The notes under the pieces: generated by a model
The model's database searches: none
What the model was told of the DNA's origin: nothing
The model's input: the letters and a program-made list of their open reading frames with translations, nothing else
Shown here: piece by piece, positions 26,159-37,673 of the stretch
How positions within the stretch are numbered: position 1 is the stretch's first letter
How the letters are laid out: each line of letters opens with the position of its first letter
Translations under genes and position numbers: made by a program
Assembly (NCBI GenBank): GCA_024734495.1
Contig: JALMQS010000816.1
Location: 9,271,092-9,335,091 of the forward strand
Direction: 5' to 3'
DNA from: Forficula auricularia
Lineage: Eukaryota; Arthropoda; Insecta; Dermaptera; Forficulidae
Length of the DNA: 64,000 nucleotides

Positions 26159-26993
26159 ATGAACAGGTTGACAAAAGAACAACGCTTGCAAATCGTGCAA
26201 ATTTATTTCGAAAATAATGGTTCAGTTCGCGAAGTTTATGTCGACATAATCGTCCATCAGAGCAATTAATTCGGTTAACCATGGATCGTTTTCGCACTAC
26301 GTTTACTCTATGTGATAATACGCATCCGCAGAGACGTCGAACAGTGCGCACCGAAGAAACAATTGCCGCTGTAGAGCAAAGTGTTGAAGAGGACCAGAAT
26401 GAATCGATTCGCCACCGTGCACAGCAATTGGAGCTTTGTCCATCAACTTTATGGAAGATTTTGCGCAAAGATCTTGGCTTGCGACCTTACAAGATCCAGC
26501 TTGTGCAAGAATTAAAGCCGCGAGACCATGCAATGCGTCGTGATTTTGGTGTATGGGCCGAGACCGAGACCGAGACCGAGACCGGTATAGAGCCATGATA
26601 ACCGACTATTTTGTTCCCGAATTGGATGGCATGAATGTGGATGAGTTGTGGTTCCAACAAGACGGCGCTACATGCCACACAGCGCACGTCACAATCGATT
26701 TATTGAAGGAAACATTCGATGAGCGCATAATTTCGCGGAATGGACCTGTCAATTGGCCACCAAGATCGTGTGATTTGACACCATTGGATTATTTTCTTTG
26801 GGGATATGTGAAGTCGCTCGTCTACGCCAACAAACCAGAAACGTTAGGGGACTTGGAAGCCAACATTCGTGGCGTTATTGCCAACATACGGCCCCATATG
26901 CTCGAAAAAGTGGTTGAAAATTGGACCTGTAGAATTGGATTTATTCGAGCCAGCCGCGGCGGCCACATGCCCGAAATCATATTTAAACATTAA
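26159..26993 (+). pseudogene. Mariner-like transposase, frameshifted and missing its middle
   Basis: Starts MNRLTKEQRLQIVQIYF at 26159; the N-terminal helix-turn-helix region continues in a second frame from about 26281 (TVRTEETIAAVEQSVEED, STLWKILRKDLGL). After RDHAMRRDFGVWAE near 26555 comes a (GAGACC)4 tract, then the frame resumes at RYRAMITDYFVPELDGM with WFQQDGATCHTAH and PPRSCDLTPLDYFLWGY. From the Asp of QQDGA to the Asp of TPLD I count 41 intervening residues, the DD41D spacing known from rosa-type mariners. The segment with the first catalytic Asp (about 130 residues in relatives) is gone, so the protein cannot be active. Confidence 0.85.
26559..26582 (+). repeat. (GAGACC)n hexanucleotide tract at deletion junction
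   Basis: Four tandem units of gagacc directly at the point where the central transposase segment is missing, giving an artificial Arg-Asp or Thr-Glu repeat in the three frames. Confidence 0.8.
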
Positions 26994-27845
26994 TGGCATA
27001 AAATTATCCTTCCAATAAAGCCAAATTGATGGACATTAAAACGATTTTCTTGTGTTTTATTTCAATTCGAAGTTCTATACCTCTAAAAAAAACACCCGTT
27101 ATATTTATATAAAATCACTCAATTTTTACAATTTTAATTATTCATACATGTTTCAAGTATTACTTGGTAAGTATAAATTTTTTTGGAAAAACGTTTTGTG
27201 TATTATTTTTATAATGTATATTATTTTAAATATGTAAATTTTTCAATTATCTACCATTACTTTTATCGATGAAGAGAAGATGAAAAATTGATTGCAAAAA
27301 GTTTTAACACTCAAAATAATTAATAGAGATTGTGGTGTTGGTGCAAGGTGAAACATCTTTAATAAAGATAAATATTTTATGAGATATTAAGGTAGTTGTT
27401 TCGCGACAATACTAGCAAAAAGTTAATGCTAGAGTATATAGAACAGACAATAAGGATTCATAATTCATAAGCCCGAAACTTTTTTGCTGTTTATGTACTG
27501 ATTCTAGCCAATCCCGTGCTCGTTTGACAAATCTGGCACCATTGTAAGAGATTGAATATTTATAAAATGGCAGATAAAATACGTTTTAAAAGTTAAAAAA
27601 TTTCTATAAAAATTGTTTTGTTATTTTTTAACAAAATGTAATCAACGCCTACGTTACACCTTATGAAAATTATAATTTTGAAAAATTCTAGCACATGCGC
27701 GCTTTATACATCTTTCGCTGGTTAAATAAATGCGCTGTTGCCAAATTGTTTTTAGTGTAAATTTTTTTTTATACCTTTTTCATTATTTATTCATTATTAT
27801 CTCAGAAACTGTTGTAACTATGAATCAAAATTGTCTTAAAATATG

Positions 27846-28745
27846 TAAGGTCAGGTGGGGTAACTGGGCCAGCTTCTTTTGTTTTCCCAAGGATAGTACT
27901 CCATATTTTTGGCTATAACTAAGCTTCCTCACAATTTATAGATCTCGTGACTATATTAATTGAAAGATGAAATTTTCTTCAAATAATCATGATACTTTCA
28001 ACTTTTGATTATTCAAAATTTTGGAATTATCTTAAGTTGAATGTAAAGTTTTGCGGTTGGCCCAGTTAAACGCGTTGTGGGGTAATTGGACCAGCCCAGC
28101 CTATTTGCTGTTTTTTTAATTTTTAACATCTTTTGAGCAATTGGACATGTTCCCCTAGCCCTCAAGGCCCTGGCCGTAGATAGAATTAGTCTCATTTGTA
28201 TATGGATTAAAAATAATCAAAGATGTAAGCGATTCGGGGTAATTGGGCCCTGACTAGGCTGGCCCAGTTGCACCCTCTATTTTTTTTATTCTATTGAATT
28301 TTTTAAGGTAGATAAGTTTAAACGCCAAGTATAATTTTTCAAATCGATTTTTATTACAGAAAATACAAAAAAGTATCATAAATCAAACAACTAAACAAAA
28401 TAATTTCATTTTACCCATTGAAATAAAGTTAAATAAGTTCCTTATGCTTAAGAAAGCCTTAATTAAGTACTTACTCAACTCTTAATATTTTCAAGGAACT
28501 GGGTAAGGCAACTAGGTAAGAAGTAAGCACATAACTAGGTAAATAAGTAAATAAGTAATTAACTTAACTAAGTACTTAAGAATAAAATAAACTTAAAGAA
28601 ATTTCTCTAATTCAGGAACACTGAAAATTTCCCACCAATATGAAAAAGTGAATTGGGCTAAAAAAATGCGGTAAAATTAAAAAGCTCTGGGGTTACAGGA
28701 CCCCTGGCCCAGTTGCCCCCGGCCCCAGTTACCCCACCTGACCTT
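27846..28745. mobile_element. 0.9 kb non-autonomous DNA element, TIR taaggtcaggtgggg
   Basis: taaggtcaggtggggtaact at about 27846 has its reverse complement at about 28726-28745. The interior repeats the theme ctgggccag / ggcccag several times (27867, 28082, 28237, 28700). No ORF with a recognised domain. Superfamily unknown. Located in the presumed intron after MVD exon 8. Confidence 0.65.
28440..28590. repeat. Degenerate taagta-rich simple repeat
   Basis: A run of variants of aagtaa/ttaagtac over about 150 bp inside the 27846 element. Low complexity, not coding. Confidence 0.5.
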
Positions 28746-29171
28746 ATTGGTTATTGTTTAATGTTGGTTTAGTTTTTTATAAAAATGTTAAGAATGGTTT
28801 CTTAATTATAATTAAATATGTATGTAAATTTTTCGATATCCCGTATAGTGCAATGTACAAGAGTCTGAAAAACTCTATTTTTGAAATTTAATATCTCCGG
28901 AACTATATTGTTCATAAATTTCGTTTTGCCACCAATCGATGCAGAAGTATTTAAATAATAATCTCTCTAAATTTCAAAAAATCCTAAGAAAACCCATTTG
29001 GCCGAACAACTACCTTAATACTCAAAACATGCATAATTAACATTGTAAAACATTTTTGAAAGTGATTCTATATAAATATACAACGAGATTGAAAAAAGAA
29101 TATTAGATTAATAACGATCAATCAATAATAGATAAAGAATTAAACATAAAATAAACTTAACATATATTCAC

Positions 29172-32100
29172 CTTGTTATGGCCACAAGCTTCATTAATAG
29201 CATGAACCATTTGAATGATAACATGTGATGTATCATTCAAATAAGCAGCTGGCGGATAGGTGTCCAAACAAATTGAATGAAATTGATTACTATCCCGCAT
29301 TGTTATTTCAGAGAATTTTTGAAAATTCTTTTCATTTATAGCCTGGGAAATATACAAAGTTAATAGTGATTCAACATAAGACACTTAATTATCGATATAT
29401 AAATTTAAATGCATATTGTAAAATTTTACATACTTGGATCATATCTTTAATTCTTTGCGATAACACATGAGAAATTCGTTGTTTTAAAAGGTCTGACGTT
29501 GCTACACTTCTTTGCATTCCTATTGTACTACTGACTTTCTTCTTTGAATCATTAACCTAAATAATAATTGATTAAAAATACATCTTTTCTTAAAAGAGAT
29601 TACTAAAATAAAAAAATTCTTACAACAAGTATGAGAATCCTAAGCTCGGGCCAATGTTTCGAAGGAACAACTTTTGTTGCTATGCTGTCTGATCCATCGT
29701 TAAGTTCACCTTTGTGCCATTGGACAAAGCCCCCATATAAACTTCGACACGCAGAACCTGAACCTTGTCGAGCAATTGCTGTTAGTTCTCCAGGGACCTC
29801 GTAAAGAGAAGCCAAAGCTCGTACTAAAATATATATATATATAAATTATAAATATACCTAAACAAAATTTAACAAATAATTTATACAAATTTTAAATTAT
29901 ATAGTTCTTCAATTACAAAAATTATTTTATTAATTTTCATGTTGGGATTTTGAGGTTTTAATAAGGTGCTACAGCTGAGATTTGCTAGATGGAAAGAGGT
30001 GAAGTTAAGAAATGTTCAAGTTTGGATCGGAGTCGAAAGAATTGTGGAGCCGAGTCTTAAAGAATTGAAAAGGTAAGTAGTAAGGAGATCAAGGCTAGTT
30101 TACACGAGCTTAGCACTTGCCATTAGTACTATTCCATTTACTAAGCACTTAGCAGACTAACTGGTTAGTAGTGGTTCACACGTCTCTTATACCCACTGTA
30201 ATTAGTGTATAGTGAAAGTTGCAAGATGGCAATTCGAGTTGTCAATATATGTGGTAGGGGAAGCTAACTTGCTTGCTTGCCATTAGTAAATAGAAACCAT
30301 TTCTATTCACTCGCACTTGCCACTCTACTAATACTAACCACTTATATTGTCTGTTTACACGATACAGAATTAGTGCGAGTGGTTAACATTAATACTTAGT
30401 ACTAAGCCTGTGTAAACTAGCCTTCATAGGAAGCTGAGGAGGCCCAGGGTTGATTTTATTTCATTAGAACCATTGCCAATGTAATCGAATGTTTTCTACA
30501 TTTGATTTAATCGCGAATATAATGTAAGGAATTATTGTCAAATATTGAGTGAAAATAATATCTGAACTTATATATTTCTAACTTGAAATAATGATGTTAA
30601 ATAAATTTTATAATTTTCTCATTAATATATCAAGGAGTGATTGATATGTCAATGAGAATTGTGAATGAGAGTAGTCTCGCAATAAATATCTTTTTCAAAT
30701 AAGCGCGGTCAAAACAATTCTCATTGATATATCAATTATTCTTTTATATATTAATGAGAAAAATTATAAAATTTAATTAATTAATAAAGTAAAGGGTGTG
30801 TAGTTTCACAGTGAATGAAATAAAACTCAAAGAGGTTTATACAAACTCAATATACTTCGGATTATTAATCCATCATCAGGAGTTTACAGCTTAAAACTTG
30901 TAAGCTGTAAACTCCTGATGATGGACTAATAATCCGAAATATATTGAGTTTGTATAAACCTCTTTGAGTTTTATTTCATTCACTGTGAAACTACACACCC
31001 TTTACTTTATAAATTAATATCATGTTTCACCTAAAACCTACACCACTTTGCCTAAGTAAAAAAAAAAAAATCAACATTTAATTGCCAATGTAGTTTCTTT
31101 TAGAAGTAAAGAGAATGCTTTGAGACTCTACACATATTATCTGTGGTAGAGACGGGCGAATTAAAGACTTATATCAGGAGCATCTATGGCCATTCCCAAT
31201 GAGATCGAGACCTATAAGTCACTTAACATTGACTATTTCACAGCCTTTAGGTATTCTATTCAAAGAAAAATGTCTGGAAGATTATTTTCAAGATATTGGA
31301 CAACATTTTGTCCCAACTGTCATAAAGTTAAATAAATTAGATGCCTCCAAAGAAGAGTGTTGAGATATCATAAAATTATTATTTTTTTACCTAAACAAGC
31401 ATATCCGGCAGCAGAAGAAGCGAGCCCAGCAGCTGTTGGAAAATTATTTTCTGAACAAATATGTAGTTTCAGTTCATTAGTTTGTTCTTGAGTAAATTTC
31501 TTGCTTCGTTTTTTAACTGAAAAGTATTAAAATTTTTTAAATCTTATTTATAATGTTAAATATATTTTTGAATAATACTAACTTTCTTTTAAACAATTCT
31601 GTAACCTTGAATTATTAAAAGATTCTTCTCTGAAACAATAATTAATTTGAATGTTAGATTAAATATGCACAGAATTCTCGAAGTGTATCAAAATATATTT
31701 ATAAGAGTTCAAGTTACCGATAGAAATAAATTTCAAATTTCTAAGGGCCATTTGTATGTCGGTTGGTAAAGTCTTTGTAAAAGTTGACAAAGGGTAAAAA
31801 CCCTTAGAATTCACCTTGTGCCCAGCGGGACGGCCAATCAGATGAAAGTGCGTGTCATCTGATTGGCCGGCCACAAGGTGAATTCTAAGATTTTTGTCAA
31901 CTTTCACAAAGACTTTACCAACCGACATACAACTGGCCCTAAGAAAATCATAAGAGGGTGTCATCTATTAGATCCGAGATATAATGGAATATTTTTAATT
32001 ATATGTCAGAATGGTTGTTTTTACCTCCTCGGGAATTGAACCCGAGTGCCAAAATTAACACAATCTGGGCTACCCCGTGAGGTGAACCCCTCTGACATAT

Positions 32101-35100
32101 TATGTAAACTCGCTAAATATTTCACTCAAAGATTTAAATATTTTTGTAAAATTTGGGGGTTTAGAGACTCTAGAATTAAACACAAAGCCATTCATATATT
32201 TTAAATAAAGGTGGTTGAGTGTTTAGAATTTTGAATTTCTAGAGAGTATTAATTATATTTAAATAAATATATTACTCGTATGTCTCTAACTTTAGTTGGA
32301 TTCGATTGCTACCACGTGCGCTTATCATCTGCAAAATTTGAGGTGAGCGTACCGAATCTTTCCTTCTAATTTATTTTTTAAGCAGCTGGAATGTCTTGAA
32401 ATGTATACTCAATTTTTAATGGAAATTTAAAATGATCAAAGATCTTGAATTCATAGAATCAAGATTACGCTGTCATAGATAGGTCCGTGTGATTATGAAT
32501 TGAAGATTTTTTTTTTAATGCCATCGAATGCAAGTAAGATCCAGGCCCTATGGATCTCGAAAGACCCTTGCATTTCCGAAGAGAAGGGAAAGTTGATTAA
32601 GTGAGAGGGTGGAGACGCTTCTAAATATCACTGAGTGCAAGCAAAAACATGCCATAAAGAGACATCATTGATTTAATAATTTTCTCATTAATATACAAAG
32701 AATAAATAACATATTAAAGAGAATTGTTTTTGATCGCGTTTTTTAAACAAGATATATATATATATCTATTTATTTATTTATTTGGAGAAAACAACAGTCA
32801 TAGTTAAAAAAAAAAACACAATACAAAACAAACATAATATAGATCAGAAAAAATAAAAAAACTATGACTTATTACACATTTTCTCACTGAGAGATATAGT
32901 ATAAAACAAGTTGGAATCTAGGGACAGAGCCCGAAATACAAATTTTAGCATGTTGAATGATTCTTATCCATTTTCAAACTCAATAGAAGGAATCGCATGG
33001 AACTGGACAATTACATTCAAACCAAATTAACAAAAAACAAAACAATAACTCAGAACAGAGCCTCTCTCAAACAAACCAAAAGGCGCGAGACTACTGCTGG
33101 TTGAGGCTATTGGAGTCTGCTGAATCCTAAGTCTGGACCAAGAGAGAATGAAAAAGATGTGATCCATCTAGCTATGATCCAGCATCATTTCGCGATTAGC
33201 CCGCATGACGCTTTTTATATCAAACACGTGATATATAACACTGATATGGATCACCAAATGTATTTGGAATCTGAGATGTTATATATTCAATCCCCCAATC
33301 CAGCGCGCTCGATCTGTTAACACATGTGTTAGGTGTGATTAATTGATGGCAAACACCTAACACACGTGTTAATAGATCGAGCGCGCTGGACTGGGGGATT
33401 GAATATATAACATCTCAGATTACAAATCCATTTGGTGATCCATATCAGTGTTTGATATAAAAAGCATCATGCGGGCTAATCGCGAAATGATGCTGGATCA
33501 TAGCTAGATGGATCACATCTTTTTCATTCTCTCTTGGTCCAGGCTTAAGATTCAGCAGACTCCAATAGCCTCAACCAGCAGTAGTCTCGCGATATATATA
33601 TCTTGTTTAAAAAACGCGATCAAAAACAATTCTCCTTAATATGTTAATTATTCTTTGATATATTAATGAGAAAATTATAAAATTATTTAACTTCATTATT
33701 TCAAGTTAGAAATATATAAATTCGGATATTATTTTCACTTAATATTTGATAAAAATTACCTGCATTCGATTTGCGATCAAATCAAATACAGGAAACTTAT
33801 GAGAAATCATTGAGGTTGTCCTCTCCTTGATGCAAATAAACATATACGTACATTATATTTATATCAAATATAAATTTCTATATTTATAATTTATTGATCA
33901 ATGATTTCTCTTTATGAATCAATACCTCTGCTACTCTCGGCAAAACAAAAACTTTTCAATTAGAAAACATGCCATTTTAACTGCCTCCGGCCTCATATCA
34001 TAACTGCAAGTACGCGTAGTTGGCAAGATTTCTTTTAACTGTAATATCGAATTTGTGGTTTATATCTTGAAAATCTCTAAAAAATAAGGTTTATGTAACA
34101 GAATTTATTTTAATGCAGTTAAAGAGACAAGTTAGACTAATATCTTTAACAAAGTTAATTCGATTGGTTTTATTTTCGTGAATTATCAGGAATATTAGTT
34201 GAAAGAAAATTCACCTTTCATTAATCAATCAGCCAGACATATTCAATTTAGGACAATAATAAAAGAAACATGTTAATTCAATTTACATAATTATTCTATT
34301 TTTACTTGCATAATGAAAGTTGAAGTATTGCAAAGGCTTTACTTTCGCTTGGTGAATTTTTACTATATACAATGCCTTAAAAAATTTCAAGAGTGTTTGG
34401 TGTATAAGACATGACTTAATTATTCCATATTAAAACAAACCACTATGACAAATTAAAAAATAAACTGCAACGGATCGTTGCTAAACTTTATCCAAATTCA
34501 TTTGAAATATTAATATGTTCTTGAGTAAAGTACTTTAAAATATAATTTTACTAAAAACTTTATTTAACCTTATTTGTGGTCCCCAAGGTACTTAATTAGG
34601 ATATTAAATTTCATCAAAATTGGTTAAGTTATTTTCAAGATATTTAGAAAAAACTAAAAAAGTACTGAAATAAAGTACTAATGTTTGTGGACCGATATGT
34701 ACCAAAAACTAATCAGCGCTTCATTTTGTTAAACTAATGGTAGGTTTTCAATTTCATTTCAATCAGCGCAAAGGTGTAGAAAAAATCGTGGACGAAAAAA
34801 ACGATAACACACACACATGCATCCATCCATCCGCACGCACTTCCAAAAAAAATGGCACTTTTTGGCCTCTCGGCGAGATTCCAGGTAATTTTTGGCAAAA
34901 CCATCACGTGCTAAAATTCAATCTCATTGAATACTTCAATTTGTGACCTTAATTGAGTCCATGGGTTCCGTAGTCTTTACCTGAGGACCCTTTGAAGTCG
35001 CGCTTGACGCGAGAGCGATTCCAATACTTTCTCCCATGCTTCGCATTGGATAAAGTAAAAATTGAAATACAAGTCAACCTATTTATTTGCATTTTTTTAA

Positions 35101-37274
35101 AAGATGGAAATTAAAATTCAGTGTCCTTGATTTGTATTCATGATCTTTAGGTTTCTAAATCTTTCCATACAAACTTATATAACTTTTCTCCCAGACACCA
35201 TTTTTATAAAAAATTTAAACAACAAAGAACATGAGTTTCTTGAAAAATACTGATTATTTGGTAATTGGTATATAATTCTTTAATATAAAAGTGCAATTTT
35301 TTATCTTTATAGCTCAAGCCATTTCCAGTTTGTTATATAATGATTTGCCTCAAAATCAGATGTGCATCTGCGGAGATGTTTGCTGATTTTATCTAGAATG
35401 GGATCTCATTAAATTTATCTTGGTGTTGTAATTTGTAATTTTATTGGGCAGGTTTTTGGACAGCGAATTATTTTTTATTAACATTTTTTAAGAGTAATGT
35501 TCAAAAGTATAACAGGAGCCTATTTTAGTATCGATACAAATCTGTCTTTCCGTCTGTGAGAACATTGTAGCTTGTAAATTAAATATATGTACGAACTTAT
35601 TTTCCCCGTAATCAAAAATCGTATTAAAATTTTAATTGCATGATTATTTTAGCGGAGGGTCGAATTTTTGGTGGGATCGAAAATAAAAAACAATTTTTTA
35701 ACATGGAGCGTGATCCCTTTAAAGATCTCCTTAAGTACATAGAATAAACTATATTTTTTTAATTTAATTCTCTTTAAATGTGAGAAAGTCCAAAGTAGCA
35801 ATCTTTAGGTAAATTTTGTACCTGATCTTGTAAAATGCGGGGTGAAAAGGGGTGATATAAGATTGGAAACAGGTGTTCGTACCCTCTTTTTATTTCCAAT
35901 TTCCGTTTTTTAAATAGCAAAAATAAAATTTATAAAGATGAATCATCTCTTTGGCAAGAAAATATTTTTGTAACTGTGCGCCACTGGTGGGGGAACACTG
36001 ATGACAGCGAACCTGGCGGAGAGAAAACATAACATCACTCGGACCCACAGCTTTGTCTGGAGCCGAAAAATTGATATATATATTAACGAGAATTGTTTTT
36101 ACCGCGCTTTTTTGAAAAATATATATATCGTGAGACTACTGCTGATGAAGCCATTGGAGTCTGCGGATTCTTAAGTCTGGACCAAGAGAGAAAAAGATGT
36201 GATCCATTTAGCTACAATCCAATGTCATTTTGCGTTTAGCCCGCATGACACTTTGGATGGATCACCAAATGAATCTGAAATCTAAGATGTTATATATTCA
36301 ATCTCCCAGTCCTGAGAGCCCGATCTATTAGCATGTATGTTAGATGTTTGCAATTAATTAATCGAATGTTTTAATGAGAAAAATTATAAATTTATTTAAC
36401 ATCATTTTTTCAAGTTAGAAATATATAAGTTCAGATATTATTTTCATTCAATATTTGACAAAAATCACCTACATTTGATTCGCGATTGAATGAAATGTAG
36501 GAAACATTCGATTAATTAATGGCAAGCATCTAACATACATGCTAATAGATCGAGCGCTCAGGGCTGAGAGATTGAATATATAACATCTTAGATTTCAAAT
36601 TCATTTGGTGATCTATCCAAAGTGTCATGCGGGCTAAACGCAAAATGACGTTGGATTGTGGCTAGATGGATCACATCTCTTTCTCTCTTGGTTCAGACTT
36701 AAGACTCCGCAGACTCCAATGGCTTCATCAGCAGCAGTCTCACGATATATATATCTTTCAAAAAAGCGCGGTAAAAACAATTCTTTGATATATTAATGAG
36801 AAAAATTATAAATTTATTTAACATCATTATTTCAAGTTAGAAATATATAAGTTCAGATATTATTTTCTCTCAATATTTGACAAAAATCACCTACATTTGA
36901 TTCGCGATTGAATCAAATGTAGGAAACATTCGACTAATAATAGTATATTCTAAATTCAATTTATTCATACCTTCCATTCAGCCAAAATTTGTTTTCCTTT
37001 GAAATTGGGACTAAGCATTACCGTTGTTTTGGCACACATCTAAAAAAAGAAAAGTTACACACCTAATAACGGGACTTAAATTTACTTATACTTACAAAAT
37101 CTGAATTAAGAGTAGCACTAATGGAATCATTTAGAGGTAGAATCAATTCTTCATTGCGCTTTCCCCCTGGAAATATTACAAAATTATTATAATAGAAATT
37201 ATTAAAAAAATTATTTATTTCAATTTACAGTATTTAATCACAGCAATATTCACTGGCGCAATACAAGTAATCAT
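29172..37274 (-). CDS. MVD: Diphosphomevalonate decarboxylase, exons 1-8 (main copy, 3' incomplete)
   Basis: Last step of the mevalonate pathway: ATP-dependent decarboxylation of mevalonate diphosphate to isopentenyl diphosphate. Coding exons on the minus strand: 37274-37229, 37166-37096, 37039-36971, 31629-31583, 31516-31391, 29823-29624, 29556-29434, 29342-29172, all GT/AG. The GHMP-kinase phosphate loop [16 protein letters not shown] is in exon 5, [14 protein letters not shown] in exon 6, and [15 protein letters not shown] with the expected catalytic Asp in exon 8. Together about 283 codons against roughly 400 in animal orthologues; the C-terminal exon(s) are missing toward the gap. Exon 3 has one extra T (tttcctttgaa) relative to the left copy, giving 69 instead of 68 bp and a frameshift; probably a consensus error or a null allele. 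Intron 3 is 5.3 kb, full of palindromes. Confidence 0.93.
30093..30422. mobile_element. 330-bp MITE, TIR ggctagtttacac
   Basis: ggctagtttacacg at 30093 and its reverse complement gtgtaaactagcc ending at 30422. Between them several short inverted and direct words (cttagcacttgccattagta, ccactcgcac). No ORF. In MVD intron 5. A degraded reverse copy is in the noisy arm near 22975-23225. Confidence 0.7.
30478..30780. repeat. Partial palindromic element, family P1
   Basis: Fragment of family P1 including the degenerate ctacatttgatttaatcgcg word and the gcgcggtcaaaacaattctc end. Truncated; abuts the 30787 palindrome. Confidence 0.6.
30843..30885 (-). ncRNA. Hammerhead-like motif B, left arm
   Basis: Minus strand: stem I AAACTC/GAGTTT (6 pairs), CTGATGA, stem II GGATTA/TAATCC, then GAAG where GAAA is expected, TATATT before stem I. 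The A-to-G change in the GAAA box probably inactivates this arm. Confidence 0.4.
30909..30951 (+). ncRNA. Hammerhead-like motif B, right arm
   Basis: Stem I AAACTC (30909-30914) with GAGTTT (30946-30951), CTGATGA 30915-30921, stem II GGA/TCC or longer with one mismatch, GAAA 30936-30939, then TATATT. Candidate cleavage triplet ATT rather than GTC, with almost no stem III; weaker than motif A in that respect, stronger in stem I. Confidence 0.45.
31745..31939. mobile_element. Harbinger-type MITE, 195 bp, TSD TAA
   Basis: Terminal inverted repeat ending in gggccatttgtatgtcggtt / its reverse complement ctggccc, and nearly the whole element folds into one hairpin (tcatctgattggcc at the tip). Flanked by TAA on both sides (31742-31744 and 31940-31942). 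A three-base TWA duplication with GG-starting ends is typical of PIF/Harbinger. Second copy at 60287. In MVD intron 4/3 region, between exon 4 and exon 3. Confidence 0.75.
32498..32620 (-). mobile_element. 3' end fragment of jockey-like LINE
   Basis: Reverse complement matches the last 120 bp of the LINE remnant at 47850-48291 (cttaatcaactttcccttct, gcaagggtctttcgagatcc), ending in a poly-A tail (poly-T at about 32500-32510 on plus). Severely 5'-truncated. In MVD intron 3. Confidence 0.7.
32676..33672. repeat. Large palindrome, family P1, interrupted by a LINE tail
   Basis: Arms pair 33085-33340 with 33350-33600 almost perfectly and continue outward at 32676-32764 and 33600-33672; centre near 33342 (between the two taacacatgtgtta-like words). 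The left arm is split by a 320-bp insert at about 32765-33084. This subfamily differs from the 1129 copy by a longer inner arm (gcgcgctcgatctgttaaca). MVD intron 3. Confidence 0.78.
32765..33084 (-). mobile_element. Retroelement 3' tail inserted in palindrome arm
   Basis: The minus strand ends in (AAATA)n at about 32768-32785 after an untranslated-looking 300 bp. Absent from the matching right arm of the palindrome. Probable 3' end of a non-LTR element; class uncertain, no coding part present. Confidence 0.5.
33790..33965 (+). repeat. Decayed Penelope-derived fragment with tail
   Basis: Has aggttgtcctctccttgatg near 33813 and ends in the family tail ctgctactctcggcaaaaca near 33931, then aacttttcaatt. 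No hammerhead core left. MVD intron 3. Confidence 0.6.
36081..36800. repeat. Palindromic foldback element, family P1, right copy
   Basis: Same element as 1129-1838 with a few substitutions. Followed directly by the intact LINE target sequence (aattataaatttat once). Confidence 0.75.
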
Positions 37275-37673
37275 TTTAAAATTAAAATAATTATTTTTCA
37301 ATATTAAATAAAAATAAGTTAGAAATTTAGAAAATATAATTAATAAAATGCAAATAAAAAAATATTAAAAAGACAAGGATGATATTTATGTCACATCAAG
37401 TAAATGTCAACGATGACAGAAGAATACTAAATATGAATGAAGTTAGCTTCGCTTTATATACTGTTTTCACTTTCCAGGGCTAACTTCTCCTTAATTATAG
37501 GGTTTTTAGATTTAGTTGTTATTTCAGAGATGTCATTTGCATTCATAAATCTTAGGTTATCATAGTAATATATCCATCAGTGTATCAGTAAATATATTAT
37601 TTTAAATTACTATTGAAATAGAAAAAGATAAGCATTTTTTAAATAAATTAAAATAATTTTAGATTAAATCACG
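37275..37673. promoter_or_regulatory. Bidirectional promoter region MVD / TFIIE beta
   Basis: 399 bp between the two start codons on opposite strands. Includes both 5' UTRs. Contains tatatactg near 37455 and several AT-rich blocks; no individual element can be assigned with confidence. Head-to-head pairs at this distance commonly share one nucleosome-free promoter; inferred from layout only. Confidence 0.6.

Larger units (their letters stand above)
26051..27097 (+). mobile_element. Internally deleted mariner-like element, DD41D type
   Basis: Terminal inverted repeats of about 30 bp: gggtgttttttagaggtata at 26051 and its reverse complement ending at 27097. A TA precedes the left end; the right flank reads gtta, so the TA duplication is imperfect. 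The element is absent from the matching place in the noisy arm (near 24950), making it an insertion difference between haplotypes. It lies downstream of MVD exon 8, presumably in an MVD intron. Confidence 0.88.
30787..31013. repeat. 227-bp near-perfect palindrome with paired hammerhead-like motifs
   Basis: Left arm from aaagtaaagggtgtgtagtt, right arm its reverse complement to about 31013, short loop cttaaaacttgtaag near 30898. Each arm carries CTGATGA...GAAA in hammerhead order. Different sequence from the Penelope terminal repeats. Located in MVD intron 5; degraded version near 22520-22660 in the noisy arm. Confidence 0.75.

Noticed and set aside
26553..26993. Single long frame with an Arg-Asp repeat start, as a new gene
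   Set aside because: The Arg-Asp repeat is the (GAGACC)n scar; the rest is the C-terminal half of the mariner transposase.
31659..31964. 101-codon minus-strand frame
   Set aside because: It covers the Harbinger-type hairpin MITE exactly and has no conserved domain.
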